From: Limnohabitans kasalickyi
GTDB lineage: Bacteria; Pseudomonadota; Gammaproteobacteria; Burkholderiales; Burkholderiaceae_C
Direction: 5' to 3'
NCBI GenBank assembly: GCA_965234325.1
Contig: OZ248407.1
Coordinates: 1,054,001-1,118,000 of the forward strand
DNA length: 64,000 nucleotides
The notes under the pieces were generated by a model. The model saw only the letters and a list, made by a program, of their open reading frames with translations, searched no databases and had not been told where the DNA came from. Each line of letters begins with the position of its first letter. The stretch's first letter is position 1. Made by a program: the position numbers and the translations under genes. Positions 1 to 10,454 of this stretch are shown here, piece after piece.

Positions 1-2
1 AC

Positions 3-440
3 GGCCCCACCGCCGAGGTGTTTCACTACCCCAAATCTTTGCGAGTGGCGCGCGCTTTCAGCGACCCACCCATGAATTTGATGGCCGCCACCCGCCAAGC
101 CGCTGGCGCGCAGTTGGCCGACGGCAGCGTGCTCGCCCTGAGCTTGCCAGCCACCGTATCCACCGCTTTGACGGTGGGCATGCGTGCCAGCGCCGTGCGT
201 GTGCGCGGGCAGAGCGGCGACATCGCTTTGGCCGGTCGGGTGGAGTTGGCCGAAATTTCAGGCTCCGACACCTTTGTGCATGTGGCCACCGCGGTGGGCA
301 ACGTGGTGGCGCAGCTCACCGGTGTGCATTACTTTGATTTGGGCGCGCAGATTCAAGTGTTTGTGAATCCGTTGCATCTGTATGTGTTTGACGCGCAAGG
401 GCTTTTGTTGCTTGCGCCCGTGCGTGCAGGAGGACATTGA
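3..440 (+). CDS. glpS: ABC transporter ATP-binding protein, C-terminal part (glycerol uptake, GlpS-like)
   Basis: This is the C-terminal 145 or so residues of a CUT1/UgpC-type ABC ATPase; the nucleotide-binding domain lies off the left edge. What remains is the OB-fold/TOBE-type regulatory region, a beta-rich stretch ending in a segment of the type 'hLYVFDAQG'. It ends 1 base before the ATG of a second ATPase gene, and two permeases, a DUF2160 protein, a binding protein and glpD follow. That order matches the glpSTPQ-DUF2160-V glycerol transporter described in rhizobia, so glycerol is the inferred substrate. Fragment identity rests mainly on this context. Confidence 0.8.
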   Translation, partial: GPTAEVFHYPKSLRVARAFSDPPMNLMAATRQAAGAQLADGSVLALSLPATVSTALTVGMRASAVRVRGQSGDIALAGRVELAEISGSDTFVHVATAVGNVVAQLTGVHYFDLGAQIQVFVNPLHLYVFDAQGLLLLAPVRAGGH

Positions 441-441
441 C

Positions 442-1518
442 ATGGCACGCATTGACCTCGACTTGGCCCACGCCTACAAAGCCAACCCGCAACAAGACAA
501 TGACTACGCCTTGCTGCCTTTGAAGATGACTTTTGACGACGGCGGCGCCTATGCCTTGCTCGGACCATCCGGTTGCGGCAAAACCACCATGCTCAACGTC
601 ATGTCGGGTTTGCTCACACCGTCCCAGGGTACCGTGTTGTTTGATGGCCGCGATGTGACGCAAGCCTCTCCACAGGCCCGCAACATTGCGCAAGTGTTTC
701 AATTTCCTGTGATTTACGACACCATGACGGTGGCCGAAAACTTGGCGTTTCCGTTGCGCAATCGTCAATGGCCCCAAGACAAAATGGACCAACGCGTGGG
801 CCAAATTGCCGAAATGCTGGAGATGAGTGGCCAGCTCAACCAACGCGCTGCCGGTTTGTCGGCCGATGCCAAGCAGAAGATCTCGCTCGGGCGCGGTTTG
901 GTGCGGCCCGATGTGTCGGCCGTTTTGTTTGACGAGCCCCTGACCGTGATCGACCCGCACCTGAAGTGGCAGCTGCGTCGCAAGCTCAAGCAGATTCACC
1001 ACGAACTCAAACTCACCCTGATCTACGTCACGCACGACCAAGTCGAGGCGCTGACCTTTGCCGATCAAGTCGTGGTGATGACCCGCGGTCGCGCCGTACA
1101 AGTGGGTTCACCCGCCGATTTGTTTGAACGCCCCAGTCACACCTTTGTCGGCAACTTCATTGGTTCACCGGGCATGAACTTCTTGAAGGCAAGGGTTGGG
1201 TCGGATGGTTTGCATCTAGGCACGCAAATGTTGCCTGTGCCCGCCAATTTAACCTTGCCCTTGGGCGAGATCAAGCTGGGCATTCGCCCCGAATATATGG
1301 CCTTGGTTGCGGCGCAAACGCCAGGCGCCTTGCCCATGGTGGTGTCGCAAGTGCAAGACGTGGGCACGCATTTCATCGTCACAGCGCAGGTCGACGGACA
1401 GGTGGTGAAAGCACGTTTGGGCACCGATGCCGTGTCATTGACTGCGGGCGGCACCGTTTGGTTGCAGGTCTTGGGCGAACACACCTGCTTCTACAAAAAT
1501 GAGGAGATCGTGGCATGA
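442..1518 (+). CDS. glpT: ABC transporter ATP-binding protein (glycerol uptake, GlpT-like)
   Basis: A 358-residue ATPase that would power glycerol import at the inner membrane as one half of a heterodimeric ATPase pair. Walker A (GPSGCGKT) is at residues 41-48, Walker B (VLFDEP) and the H-loop (VTHD) follow, and a TOBE-type C-terminal domain ends the protein. The ABC signature is degenerate: LSADAKQ replaces LSGGQ, so one composite ATP site may be weak. The ATG at 442 is chosen because an AGGAGG box sits 8 bases upstream; a longer in-frame reading from 382 would overlap the preceding gene. The stop overlaps the next gene's ATG (ATGA), indicating translational coupling. Confidence 0.9.
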   Translation: MARIDLDLAHAYKANPQQDNDYALLPLKMTFDDGGAYALLGPSGCGKTTMLNVMSGLLTPSQGTVLFDGRDVTQASPQARNIAQVFQFPVIYDTMTVAENLAFPLRNRQWPQDKMDQRVGQIAEMLEMSGQLNQRAAGLSADAKQKISLGRGLVRPDVSAVLFDEPLTVIDPHLKWQLRRKLKQIHHELKLTLIYVTHDQVEALTFADQVVVMTRGRAVQVGSPADLFERPSHTFVGNFIGSPGMNFLKARVGSDGLHLGTQMLPVPANLTLPLGEIKLGIRPEYMALVAAQTPGALPMVVSQVQDVGTHFIVTAQVDGQVVKARLGTDAVSLTAGGTVWLQVLGEHTCFYKNEEIVA

Positions 1519-2408
1519 GTACGACCACCAAACCGGTCAACCAGAAAGCCTGGGTTTTGATCTTGCCCGTGTTGTTGTGCGTCGCGTTTTCGGCCATCTT
1601 GCCGTTGATGGTGGTGGTCAACTACTCCGTGCAAGACATCATCTCCACCGACCGCCGTGTGTTTGTGGGCACCGAATGGTTTGCCGCCATCATGCGCGAC
1701 GAAGAGTTGCACGGCGCTTTGTTGCGCCAACTCATTTACTCGTTCTCTGTGTTGGCGGTCGAGCTGCCGCTGGGCATTTTGTTGGCTTTGTCCATGCCCG
1801 CCACGGGTTGGAAATCGTCGGCGGTGCTGGTCATCGTGTCGCTATCCTTGCTGATTCCGTGGAACGTGGTGGGCACCATTTGGCAAATCTTTGGGCGCAC
1901 AGACATTGGCTTGATGGGCGCGGCCTTGCAGGGCTTGGGGCTGGCCTACAACTACACCGGCAATGCCACCCACGCATGGCTCACGGTGTTGTTGATGGAT
2001 GTGTGGCACTGGACGCCTTTGGTTGCCTTGTTGGGCTACGCCGGTTTGCGCTCCATACCCGATGCGTATTACCAAGCCGCCAGCATCGACGGGGCGAGCA
2101 AGTTCGACGTGTTCCGTTTCGTGCAATTGCCCAAGATGCGCGGCGTGTTGGTGATTGCGGTGTTGCTGCGCTTCATGGACAGCTTCATGATTTACACCGA
2201 GCCCTTTGTGCTGACCGGCGGCGGCCCCGGCAACTCGACCACATTCTTGTCGCAGTTCCTGACGCAAAAAGCCGTGGGGCAGTTTGACTTGGGGCCTGCC
2301 GCGGCGTTCTCGTTGATTTATTTCTTGATCATTTTGTTGTTCTGTTTTGTTTTGTACAACTGGATGCAACAAGTCGGTACAGAGCCCAAGGAGGGCGGTC
2401 ATGCCTAA
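1515..2408 (+). CDS. glpP: ABC transporter permease (glycerol uptake, GlpP-like)
   Basis: A 297-residue integral membrane permease of the MalF/UgpA class (binding-protein-dependent transport family), about six membrane segments. The cytoplasmic EAA coupling loop is visible as YYQAASIDGASKFDVF followed by LP, in the expected place before the last two helices. It overlaps the upstream ATPase gene by 4 bases and the downstream permease gene by 8, so the transporter genes are one operon. Its partner is the GlpQ-like permease. Substrate assignment to glycerol is by operon context. Confidence 0.9.
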   Translation: MSTTTKPVNQKAWVLILPVLLCVAFSAILPLMVVVNYSVQDIISTDRRVFVGTEWFAAIMRDEELHGALLRQLIYSFSVLAVELPLGILLALSMPATGWKSSAVLVIVSLSLLIPWNVVGTIWQIFGRTDIGLMGAALQGLGLAYNYTGNATHAWLTVLLMDVWHWTPLVALLGYAGLRSIPDAYYQAASIDGASKFDVFRFVQLPKMRGVLVIAVLLRFMDSFMIYTEPFVLTGGGPGNSTTFLSQFLTQKAVGQFDLGPAAAFSLIYFLIILLFCFVLYNWMQQVGTEPKEGGHA

Positions 2409-3213
2409 GCAAAAGTTTCAAAAACGCACGATTTTTCTGTGCTTCTACCTCGTGTTTGCCCTGTTGCCCATTTATTGGATGGTCAACATGTCGTTCAAGA
2501 CCAACAACGAAATCTTGGCGGGCTTCACCTTGTTCCCCGAGCATTTCACGTGGGCCAACTACGAAACCATCCTGACCGATCCAGCTTGGTACTCGGGCTA
2601 CATCAACAGCCTCATTTATGTGGCGATGAACACCGTGATGTCGCTCACTGTCGCTTTGCCTGCTGCTTATGCATTTTCGCGCTACAGCTTTTTAGGCGAC
2701 AAGCATGTGTTCTTTTGGCTGTTGACCAACCGGATGACGCCACCCGCCGTGTTTTTGCTGCCGTTCTTTCAGCTCTACAGCTCGGTCGGTTTGATGGACA
2801 CACACTTGGCCGTGGCGCTGGTGCATTTGCTGTTCAACGTGCCGCTGGCGGTGTGGATTTTGGAAGGCTTCATGAGCGGCATTCCCCGCGAGATCGACGA
2901 GACGGCCTACATCGACGGCTACTCGTTTCCTCGGTTTTTTGTGCAGATATTTTTGCCTTTGATCAAAGCTGGTGTGGGCGTAGCGGCGTTCTTTTGCTTC
3001 ATGTTCAGTTGGGTGGAGTTGCTCTTGGCCCGCACCTTGACCAGCGTGAATGCCAAACCCATTGCCGCCACCATGACGCGCACCGTCTCGGCCTCGGGCA
3101 TGGACTGGGCCACCTTGGCCGCAGCGGGTGTGCTGACCATCGTGCCCGGCGCCATCGTGATTTGGTTTGTTCGTAACTACATCGCCAAAGGCTTTGCGAT
3201 GGGGCGCGTGTGA
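2401..3213 (+). CDS. glpQ: ABC transporter permease (glycerol uptake, GlpQ-like)
   Basis: A 270-residue permease of the MalG/UgpE class. It starts MPKQKFQKR followed by a first hydrophobic helix, and has an EAA loop of the form IDETAYIDGYSFPRFF followed by LP. I chose the ATG at 2401, inside the end of the preceding permease gene, because GGAGGG lies just upstream and the N-terminus then has the usual short basic leader. It pairs with the GlpP-like permease to form the translocation channel. The glycerol assignment comes from the neighbouring DUF2160 gene, binding protein and glpD. Confidence 0.9.
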   Translation: MPKQKFQKRTIFLCFYLVFALLPIYWMVNMSFKTNNEILAGFTLFPEHFTWANYETILTDPAWYSGYINSLIYVAMNTVMSLTVALPAAYAFSRYSFLGDKHVFFWLLTNRMTPPAVFLLPFFQLYSSVGLMDTHLAVALVHLLFNVPLAVWILEGFMSGIPREIDETAYIDGYSFPRFFVQIFLPLIKAGVGVAAFFCFMFSWVELLLARTLTSVNAKPIAATMTRTVSASGMDWATLAAAGVLTIVPGAIVIWFVRNYIAKGFAMGRV

Positions 3214-3237
3214 CGCGGCCGTAAGAGGAGAACTGCA

Positions 3238-3546
3238 ATGTTTGAATGGATGGCTTGGACCACCCCCGTGGCCGTATTTTTTGGCTGCATCGTGTTGATG
3301 ATCGCGGGCATGACCGTGTGGGAAATCAAATCGCCCACGGTGATGCGCAAAGGTTTTTTACCCATGCCAACCACCCGCGGCGACCGCTTGTTCATCGGTT
3401 TGTTGTCGGCGGCTTATGTGAATTTAGCGTTCGTTGGCATCAGCGGCTGGCTGGGCCAAGCCTTGGGCTTAGACGGGGACCCGTCGATTTGGTTCAGCTT
3501 TGTGGCCTCGATGCTCGTTTTGCTTTGGGTCATGCGCAAGGGCTGA
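3238..3546 (+). CDS. DUF2160 family small membrane protein of the glycerol transporter operon
   Basis: A 102-residue protein with three predicted membrane spans (roughly residues 7-28, 46-68 and 80-98). It matches the DUF2160 family, which is found almost only between the permease and binding-protein genes of this type of glycerol ABC operon. Its function is unknown; an accessory role in transporter assembly or gating is an inference from this constant position. A GAGGAG ribosome-binding site lies 8 bases before the ATG. No catalytic motif is visible. Confidence 0.85.
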   Translation: MFEWMAWTTPVAVFFGCIVLMIAGMTVWEIKSPTVMRKGFLPMPTTRGDRLFIGLLSAAYVNLAFVGISGWLGQALGLDGDPSIWFSFVASMLVLLWVMRKG

Positions 3547-3633
3547 CACACGTTTTCTAGAAAAGGGCGGCTTGTTTTCCCCTGGAGCCGGAAGTGCCTT
3601 TCACACAGGGGTATCAAAAATGAGGAGATACAT

Positions 3634-5364
<1,731 letters not shown>

Positions 5365-5371
5365 GCCCCGT

Positions 5372-5405
5372 GGCCGTGTGAATGCACATTCACACGGCCT
5401 TTTTA
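5372..5405 (+). terminator. Rho-independent terminator after glpV
   Basis: A perfect inverted repeat, GGCCGTGTGAAT, with a 4-base loop and the complementary arm, is followed directly by TTTTTAA. It ends the transporter operon and implies that glpD is expressed by read-through or from its own promoter. Confidence 0.93.
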
Positions 5406-5442
5406 ACTCCCCCGATTGCAGACTTCTGGAGCGCTCGTTTTT

Positions 5443-7023
5443 ATGCCGACTCACGCACAGCTGTTGCCGACGCGCCGCGAAGACCTCATTGCCCAGCTAG
5501 ACCCCAACACCGTCTACGACTTGGCCATTGTGGGCGGCGGTGCCACGGGTTTAGGTCTGGCTCTAGACGCAGCCTCGCGCGGCTACCGCGTGGTGTTGGT
5601 TGAGTCGGACGACTTCGCCAAAGGCACCTCGTCGCGCTCGACCAAGTTGGTGCATGGTGGCGTGCGGTATTTGGCGCAAGGCAACATTGCCTTGGTGCGT
5701 GAAGCCCTGCACGAACGCAGCACCTTGTTGCACAACGCCCCCCACATCGCTCAGCCCTTGCCATTTGTGATGCCGTCTTATGCGTGGTGGGAAAAGCCTT
5801 TTTACGGATTAGGCTTAAAGATTTACGACGCCCTCGCTGGTAAATCTGGCTTGGGGTCCACCGAATTTTTGTCACGTCAAGAAACTGTGGCGTGTTTGCC
5901 ATCGGTGCAAGTCAAGGGCCTGCGCGGTGGCGTTAAGTATTGGGATGGTCAATTCAACGATGCCAAATTGGCCGTGGCATTGGCGCGCAGTGCCGCGCTG
6001 GAAGGCGCGTTGTTGATCAACTACATGCGGGCCTCGCGCCTGCGCTACACCGATGGCAAAATTTCTGGCCTGCATGGCGAAGACACGTTCACAGGCCAAA
6101 CCCATGAGATTCAAGCGCGCTGTGTGGTGAATGCCACGGGCGTGTGGGTAGACGCTTTGCGTGAACAAGACGGCAACACACAAGCGATGGTGGCACCCAG
6201 CCAAGGCGTTCACATCGTGGTGGATAAAAAGTTTCTGCCCGGTCACGCGGGCTTGATGATTCCCAAAACCGCCGATGGCCGCGTGCTGTTTGCCGTACCT
6301 TGGCTGGGCAAAGTGATTTTGGGCACCACCGACACACCGCGTGACGATTTGGCCAAAGAGCCTTTGGCCTTTGAAGAAGAAATTGACTTCATCTTGAGCG
6401 AATCTGCCCGCTACCTAAAGCACGCCCCGCAACGCAGCGATGTGAAAAGCATTTGGGTGGGTTTGCGCCCACTGGTCAAACCCCCGCAAGACGAGGGCGA
6501 CAACACCAAAGCGCTGAGCCGCGAACACACGGTGTTGGTCAGCCGCTCAGGCCTGGTGACGGTCACAGGAGGCAAATGGACCACCTACCGCGCTATGGCC
6601 GAAGACGTGCTGCAAAAGTGTTTTGACAGCGCGTTGATGACGCCACGCCATGTCGCCATGACAGAAGACCTGCCACTTGTTGGCGCAGTGGTGGGCGCTG
6701 ACGTCACCGCACCTGTGTCGATTTGCGAGCCCGAAGGCCCCCATTCTTACGGCCGCGAAGAGGAAATACTCAGCCGTCTGCCGGGTGCACAAAATTGGCT
6801 CACGCCTAGTTTGAGCGAAGCCATGGTGCGTTTTGCGGCACGGTATGAATACGCGCTGCGCGTGGAAGATGTACTGGCGCGTCGCTCACGGCTGTTGTTC
6901 TTAGACGCCAAACTCGCCGCCCAGATCGCACCTGCCGTGGCTGACATCTTGCAGTCTGAAACCGGTATGGACCCTGACGTTCAAGGCTTTTTGAAACTGG
7001 CTACGCAGTACACCTTGGCTTAA
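5443..7023 (+). CDS. glpD: Glycerol-3-phosphate dehydrogenase, FAD-dependent (aerobic)
   Basis: A membrane-associated flavoprotein that oxidises sn-glycerol 3-phosphate to dihydroxyacetone phosphate and passes electrons to quinone. It is 526 residues, as usual for GlpD. The FAD-binding motif GGGATGLG is at residues 31-38, followed by the family block SSRSTKLVHGGVRYL and, later, TGGKWTTYR. I prefer the ATG at 5443; a TTG at 5416 would add nine unconserved residues. It follows the glycerol transporter, so uptake, phosphorylation by a kinase outside the window, and oxidation form one pathway. The glpV terminator separates the two transcription units. Confidence 0.96.
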   Translation: MPTHAQLLPTRREDLIAQLDPNTVYDLAIVGGGATGLGLALDAASRGYRVVLVESDDFAKGTSSRSTKLVHGGVRYLAQGNIALVREALHERSTLLHNAPHIAQPLPFVMPSYAWWEKPFYGLGLKIYDALAGKSGLGSTEFLSRQETVACLPSVQVKGLRGGVKYWDGQFNDAKLAVALARSAALEGALLINYMRASRLRYTDGKISGLHGEDTFTGQTHEIQARCVVNATGVWVDALREQDGNTQAMVAPSQGVHIVVDKKFLPGHAGLMIPKTADGRVLFAVPWLGKVILGTTDTPRDDLAKEPLAFEEEIDFILSESARYLKHAPQRSDVKSIWVGLRPLVKPPQDEGDNTKALSREHTVLVSRSGLVTVTGGKWTTYRAMAEDVLQKCFDSALMTPRHVAMTEDLPLVGAVVGADVTAPVSICEPEGPHSYGREEEILSRLPGAQNWLTPSLSEAMVRFAARYEYALRVEDVLARRSRLLFLDAKLAAQIAPAVADILQSETGMDPDVQGFLKLATQYTLA

Positions 7024-7057
7024 AAATGACTTTGGAATCGTCTGGTAAATTGCGCCC

Positions 7058-7960
7058 ATGCAGCCTAAACCCACAGACACCACCACCGAGAAAACCCAAG
7101 TGACCCGCCAAGACTTTCGACTGTTCCACCGCCTGCGCGTGCGTTGGGCCGAAGTGGACATGCAAAAAATTGTGTTCAACGGCCATTACTTGATGTACTT
7201 CGACACGGCCATGGCCGACTATTGGCGCGCTTTGGCATTGCCGTATGAACAAACCATGCACGCCTTGGGCGGCGATTTGTACGTCAAAAAGGCCAGCGTG
7301 GAGTACCACGCCTCCGCGCGTTACGACGACCAGCTCGATGTGGGGCTGAAATGCCAACGCATTGGTAACTCGTCCATCCAATTTGTGGGCGCTATCTTTT
7401 GTGGCGATCAGTTGCTCATCACAGGGGAGTTGATCTACGTTTACGCCAACCCCGCGACGCAAACTTCGCTGCCAGTGCCACCCAGTTTGCGCGACATCTT
7501 TTTGGGCTTTGAGGCCGGCGAACCTGTCACGCAATGCCAAGTCGGCGACTGGCAAGCGCTGCAACCCAACGCGAGTGCGGTACGCACCGAGGTGTTTGTG
7601 CAAGAGCAGGGCATAGCCGCGCAAGACGAATGGGACGAAGCCGATGCCACCGCTGTACATGCGGTGGTGTGTAATGGTTACGGCGTACCTTTGGGCACAG
7701 CGCGCCTACTGCAGCCCGAACCCGGCGTGGCGCAAATTGGGCGCATGGCCGTCACACGGTTGATGCGAGGGTCAGGCTTGGGCCAACAACTGATGCAAGC
7801 GCTGGTGCAACAAGCCCGCGCCCGTGGCGACCGTGAAATACGCCTACACGCCCAACGCAGTGCGCAAGGGTTTTATGCGCGCCAAGGATTTGCCAGCCAT
7901 GGCGAACCGTTCGATGAAGTGGGCATTGCGCATATTGAAATGCGCATGGGGCTGACCTGA
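7058..7960 (+). CDS. Fusion of YbgC-type acyl-CoA thioesterase and GNAT N-acetyltransferase
   Basis: A 300-residue two-domain protein. Residues about 20-150 are a 4-hydroxybenzoyl-CoA/YbgC-type hot-dog thioesterase (VRWAEVDMQKIVFNGHYL, with the Asp and the NxxYL segment of the active site). Residues about 155-300 are a GNAT acetyltransferase, with an acetyl-CoA loop seen as MRGSGLGQQLM and the ending FYARQGF. The two halves are joined without a stop, in one frame. A thioesterase coupled to an acetyl-CoA-using domain suggests linked CoA-thioester chemistry, but the substrates are unknown. It converges on ygfZ, only 4 bases away. Confidence 0.88.
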   Translation: MQPKPTDTTTEKTQVTRQDFRLFHRLRVRWAEVDMQKIVFNGHYLMYFDTAMADYWRALALPYEQTMHALGGDLYVKKASVEYHASARYDDQLDVGLKCQRIGNSSIQFVGAIFCGDQLLITGELIYVYANPATQTSLPVPPSLRDIFLGFEAGEPVTQCQVGDWQALQPNASAVRTEVFVQEQGIAAQDEWDEADATAVHAVVCNGYGVPLGTARLLQPEPGVAQIGRMAVTRLMRGSGLGQQLMQALVQQARARGDREIRLHAQRSAQGFYARQGFASHGEPFDEVGIAHIEMRMGLT

Positions 7961-7964
7961 GTCG

Positions 7965-8915
7965 TCAAATATCGTCCCGCAGCGCATAGGGCAGCGGCAG
8001 CAATTGCAAAACGGCACCGTCACTGGCCGCTAAATGCAAGCTGCTGTTTTCAGTGGCTGACAGCTGAAGCTCTGCAATTGCCACGCAAACCGCGCCATCT
8101 TTCGCAGCTTGCGCAATCAGGCCGCAAGGCTGGGCGGCGTCTAAACTTGAAAACACCTCTTGGCCCGCCGCCATCGGCACCGTGCTTTGCACGATGAAGG
8201 CGCGGCGCTTCAAGGTGCCTCGGAACTGGCTGCGCGCCACGATTTCTTGGCCGGGGTAGCAGCCTTTTTTGAAGTTCACGCCGTCCACTGATTCGTAGTT
8301 GAGCATTTGCGGCACAAACGCTTCGAACGTGGCTTGCTCGACCCACGCAATACCGCTCATGACTTCACCGACTTGCCACGCATCAGCGCTGAGTGCGGAT
8401 CCAGCAGGGGCTGCCGTGTCCTTGGGTGCAAGCCACAAAGCGCGTGATTGCCCCAAAGAGGGGTAGAGGGTCAATACATCCGCAAGTCCCACAGCGTGGC
8501 GTTGCCATGGGGAGACGTGCAGCAACGCAGCAGAAGTCGAACCACTTAGGGATTGGGTTACTGCGTCACCTGCCAAACCGAGCAGCTGAAATTCATCGGT
8601 GGCATCGTTCAATGTCGCTTTGGCGCGCATCACAAACATGGACAAGCGCTTGATGGTCTGGGCGATCAAGTCGCGAGGGCAGATCAAGAACACCTCTTCA
8701 GGGCTGCGCTTGTAAACCACAAAGCTGGCTTGCATACGACCCTTGGCGTTGCAAAAGGCGGCCAAGCGGCATTCGCCTTCTTTCATCAACAACACGTCGT
8801 TGGTGAGTTGGTTGTGTAAAAAGTTGGCAGCATCGGCGCCGAAGGCGCGAACGATGCCAAGGTGTGGCACAGGGGCGATGCCTTGCAAAACAAGCTTTGA
8901 ATTTTCTGAAATCAT
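7965..8915 (-). CDS. ygfZ: tRNA-modifying/Fe-S cluster assembly protein YgfZ (folate-binding)
   Basis: A folate-binding aminomethyltransferase-like protein that supports Fe-S enzymes such as MiaB. The family hallmark KGCYPGQE is present, followed by RSQFRGTLKRR. The N-terminal block GADAANFLHNQLTNDV is typical of the family. I chose the ATG at 8915 (316 residues, MISENSKL) because conservation begins just after it; in-frame ATGs at 8951 and 8972 would run into the riboswitch region that faces the other way. It is divergent from the TerC gene. Confidence 0.92.
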   Translation of the reverse strand: MISENSKLVLQGIAPVPHLGIVRAFGADAANFLHNQLTNDVLLMKEGECRLAAFCNAKGRMQASFVVYKRSPEEVFLICPRDLIAQTIKRLSMFVMRAKATLNDATDEFQLLGLAGDAVTQSLSGSTSAALLHVSPWQRHAVGLADVLTLYPSLGQSRALWLAPKDTAAPAGSALSADAWQVGEVMSGIAWVEQATFEAFVPQMLNYESVDGVNFKKGCYPGQEIVARSQFRGTLKRRAFIVQSTVPMAAGQEVFSSLDAAQPCGLIAQAAKDGAVCVAIAELQLSATENSSLHLAASDGAVLQLLPLPYALRDDI

Positions 8916-8984
8916 GGTTGCATTATCCCGACTCAATGCCTCAGATGTCATAAGGAAATTGCGATGTTTCACTTTTCACAATAA

Positions 8985-9133
8985 ACTTCAAACATCGATG
9001 GGGAGTAGCTCAATCGTTACGTGTTCAGATTTTGGCGTTTGCCGCACGTATCGATCAACCAGTCGTCATTACGAAGTCTAGGCTTCCGGCGGGTTGGGCA
9101 CATAACTGATTAAATACAAGCAAAGCAAGACCT
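8985..9133 (+). ncRNA. yybP-ykoY (manganese-sensing) riboswitch
   Basis: The leader of the TerC-family gene contains the conserved motif GGGGAGTAGC (8999-9008), a central ATCAACCAGTCGTC segment, GGTTGGGCACATAA (9092-9105), and the closing GCAAGACC block (9125-9132). These are the hallmarks I know for the yybP-ykoY family, which binds Mn2+ and commonly precedes TerC/Alx and MntP genes. An intrinsic terminator directly follows, so Mn2+ binding should favour read-through. Boundaries are approximate; no covariance model was run. Confidence 0.88.
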
Positions 9134-9134
9134 T

Positions 9135-9179
9135 CGATCTTTGGCTCTTCACCATGAAGAGCTTTGATCGATTTTTTTT
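9135..9179 (+). terminator. Intrinsic terminator of the riboswitch expression platform
   Basis: A hairpin with arms CGATC..GCTCTTCA and TGAAGAGC..GATCG around a 3-base loop is followed by eight T residues. It lies between the aptamer and the TerC ATG (12 bases downstream), the usual place for a riboswitch-controlled terminator. An upstream segment of the aptamer presumably competes for one arm. Confidence 0.85.
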
Positions 9180-9190
9180 AAGGTTTTGCT

Positions 9191-9904
9191 ATGGACTTGT
9201 TTACAGCGCCATGGTGGTGGGCTTTGCTCGCCATCATTTTGATCGACTTGGTATTAGCGGGCGACAACGCCATTGTGATTGCGCTAGCCGCAAGAAAACT
9301 CCCGCCTCCATTACAGAAAAAAGCCATCATTTGGGGCACCGTCGGGGCGATTGTGATTCGCTCTTTGATGACGTTTGCCGTGGTTTGGCTTTTAAAAATA
9401 CCAGGCTTGATGCTCTTAGGCGGGCTAGGCTTGATTTGGATTGCCTACAAACTCATTGCCGAAGATCAAGATGAACATCACGAGGATGTGGGGGCGATGA
9501 CATTTTGGGGTGCCATGAAAACCATTGTCGTTGCGGATGCGCTGATGGGGGTTGACAACGTTTTGGGCGTGGCTGGCGCTTCAAATGGCTCTTTTGAATT
9601 AGTGGCCATTGGCCTGATGGTCAGTATTCCGATTGTCGTTTTTGGAAGTCAGGTCGTGCTGAAGATGGTGGAGCGCTGGCCATTGATCATTCCGATGGGA
9701 GGGGCCGTTTTGGCATTTACCGCTGCACAAATGGTCGTCAAGGAAAGCTTAATTCTTGATTTCTTTGAAGACAACGCATGGAACCATGATCTCTTTTATT
9801 GGTCTGTACATATTGTCTTTGTGAGCACCATCGTCGGGCTGAGTTGGGCGAATACAAAGCGCCACAGCAAAACTGACACACCCTCAAGACTTGAAACAAT
9901 TTAA
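9191..9904 (+). CDS. TerC family integral membrane protein (probable manganese exporter, YjbE/Alx type)
   Basis: A 237-residue protein with about seven membrane helices. The paired acidic motifs of the TerC fold are LAGDNAIV near residues 22-29 and MGVDNVLGVAGA near residues 119-130; these are expected to bind metal in the membrane. TerC proteins under a yybP-ykoY riboswitch have been linked to Mn2+ export, including loading of exoenzymes. The riboswitch upstream supports a manganese role here. The ATG follows the terminator T-run by 11 bases with an AAGG box. Confidence 0.9.
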   Translation: MDLFTAPWWWALLAIILIDLVLAGDNAIVIALAARKLPPPLQKKAIIWGTVGAIVIRSLMTFAVVWLLKIPGLMLLGGLGLIWIAYKLIAEDQDEHHEDVGAMTFWGAMKTIVVADALMGVDNVLGVAGASNGSFELVAIGLMVSIPIVVFGSQVVLKMVERWPLIIPMGGAVLAFTAAQMVVKESLILDFFEDNAWNHDLFYWSVHIVFVSTIVGLSWANTKRHSKTDTPSRLETI

Positions 9905-9930
9905 CCACTTGCATTTTTTAGGAGATCGAC

Positions 9931-10374
9931 ATGGAAACTTTTGTGATTTTTGCCAACGATAAAGCGCATGCCATGAACCAAGTCTTGCCTTTGCTGGAGG
10001 ATGCGAGCTCAGCGAATTGGGTGCTGGTCGGCTGCCCACCCCGCCTCACAAGGCACGCCAGCAAATGGTTAAACCAAAAGGCATTGAAAAAATTCAATGC
10101 TGAATGGACAGACTCTAATTTGAGTGAGGTCGTAGAAGTTATCAAACAGCGTGGAGAGTCGGTGGTGACACGAGTTGCTCAATACTCACTGCTCCAAATG
10201 ACGAAAGCTCTCAAATCCGAGTTTGGCCAAGTTCGCATCATTGATGCACGACTGAAGCATCCTATGCAAAGTTTGAATGCATTGACAGAAAAACAAACAC
10301 CAGAAGCCGGCAGCTGGGTGCTGCCTGTCGGTGCTCTTGCCCTTGGGGCGGCGGTGAGTCTTGCTGTAGATTGA
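9931..10374 (+). CDS. Hypothetical protein with C-terminal hydrophobic segment, next to the Mn riboswitch/TerC gene
   Basis: A 147-residue protein I do not recognise. The N-terminal 120 residues look soluble and alpha/beta in character (METFVIFANDKAHAMNQ, later FGQVRIIDARL). The last 18 residues (WVLPVGALALGAAVSLAVD) form a short membrane-type tail. A GGAGAT box sits 5 bases before the ATG. It starts 26 bases after the TerC stop with no terminator between, so it is probably co-transcribed under the same manganese riboswitch. A role in manganese or membrane homeostasis is only guilt by association. Confidence 0.75.
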   Translation: METFVIFANDKAHAMNQVLPLLEDASSANWVLVGCPPRLTRHASKWLNQKALKKFNAEWTDSNLSEVVEVIKQRGESVVTRVAQYSLLQMTKALKSEFGQVRIIDARLKHPMQSLNALTEKQTPEAGSWVLPVGALALGAAVSLAVD

Positions 10375-10454
10375 GCTTGACGTGAGCATCGCTCGATATA
10401 ATTTTCGGGCGATCCCACAACACATGGGGTGCACCAAACGAAAGAAATTAGGTT

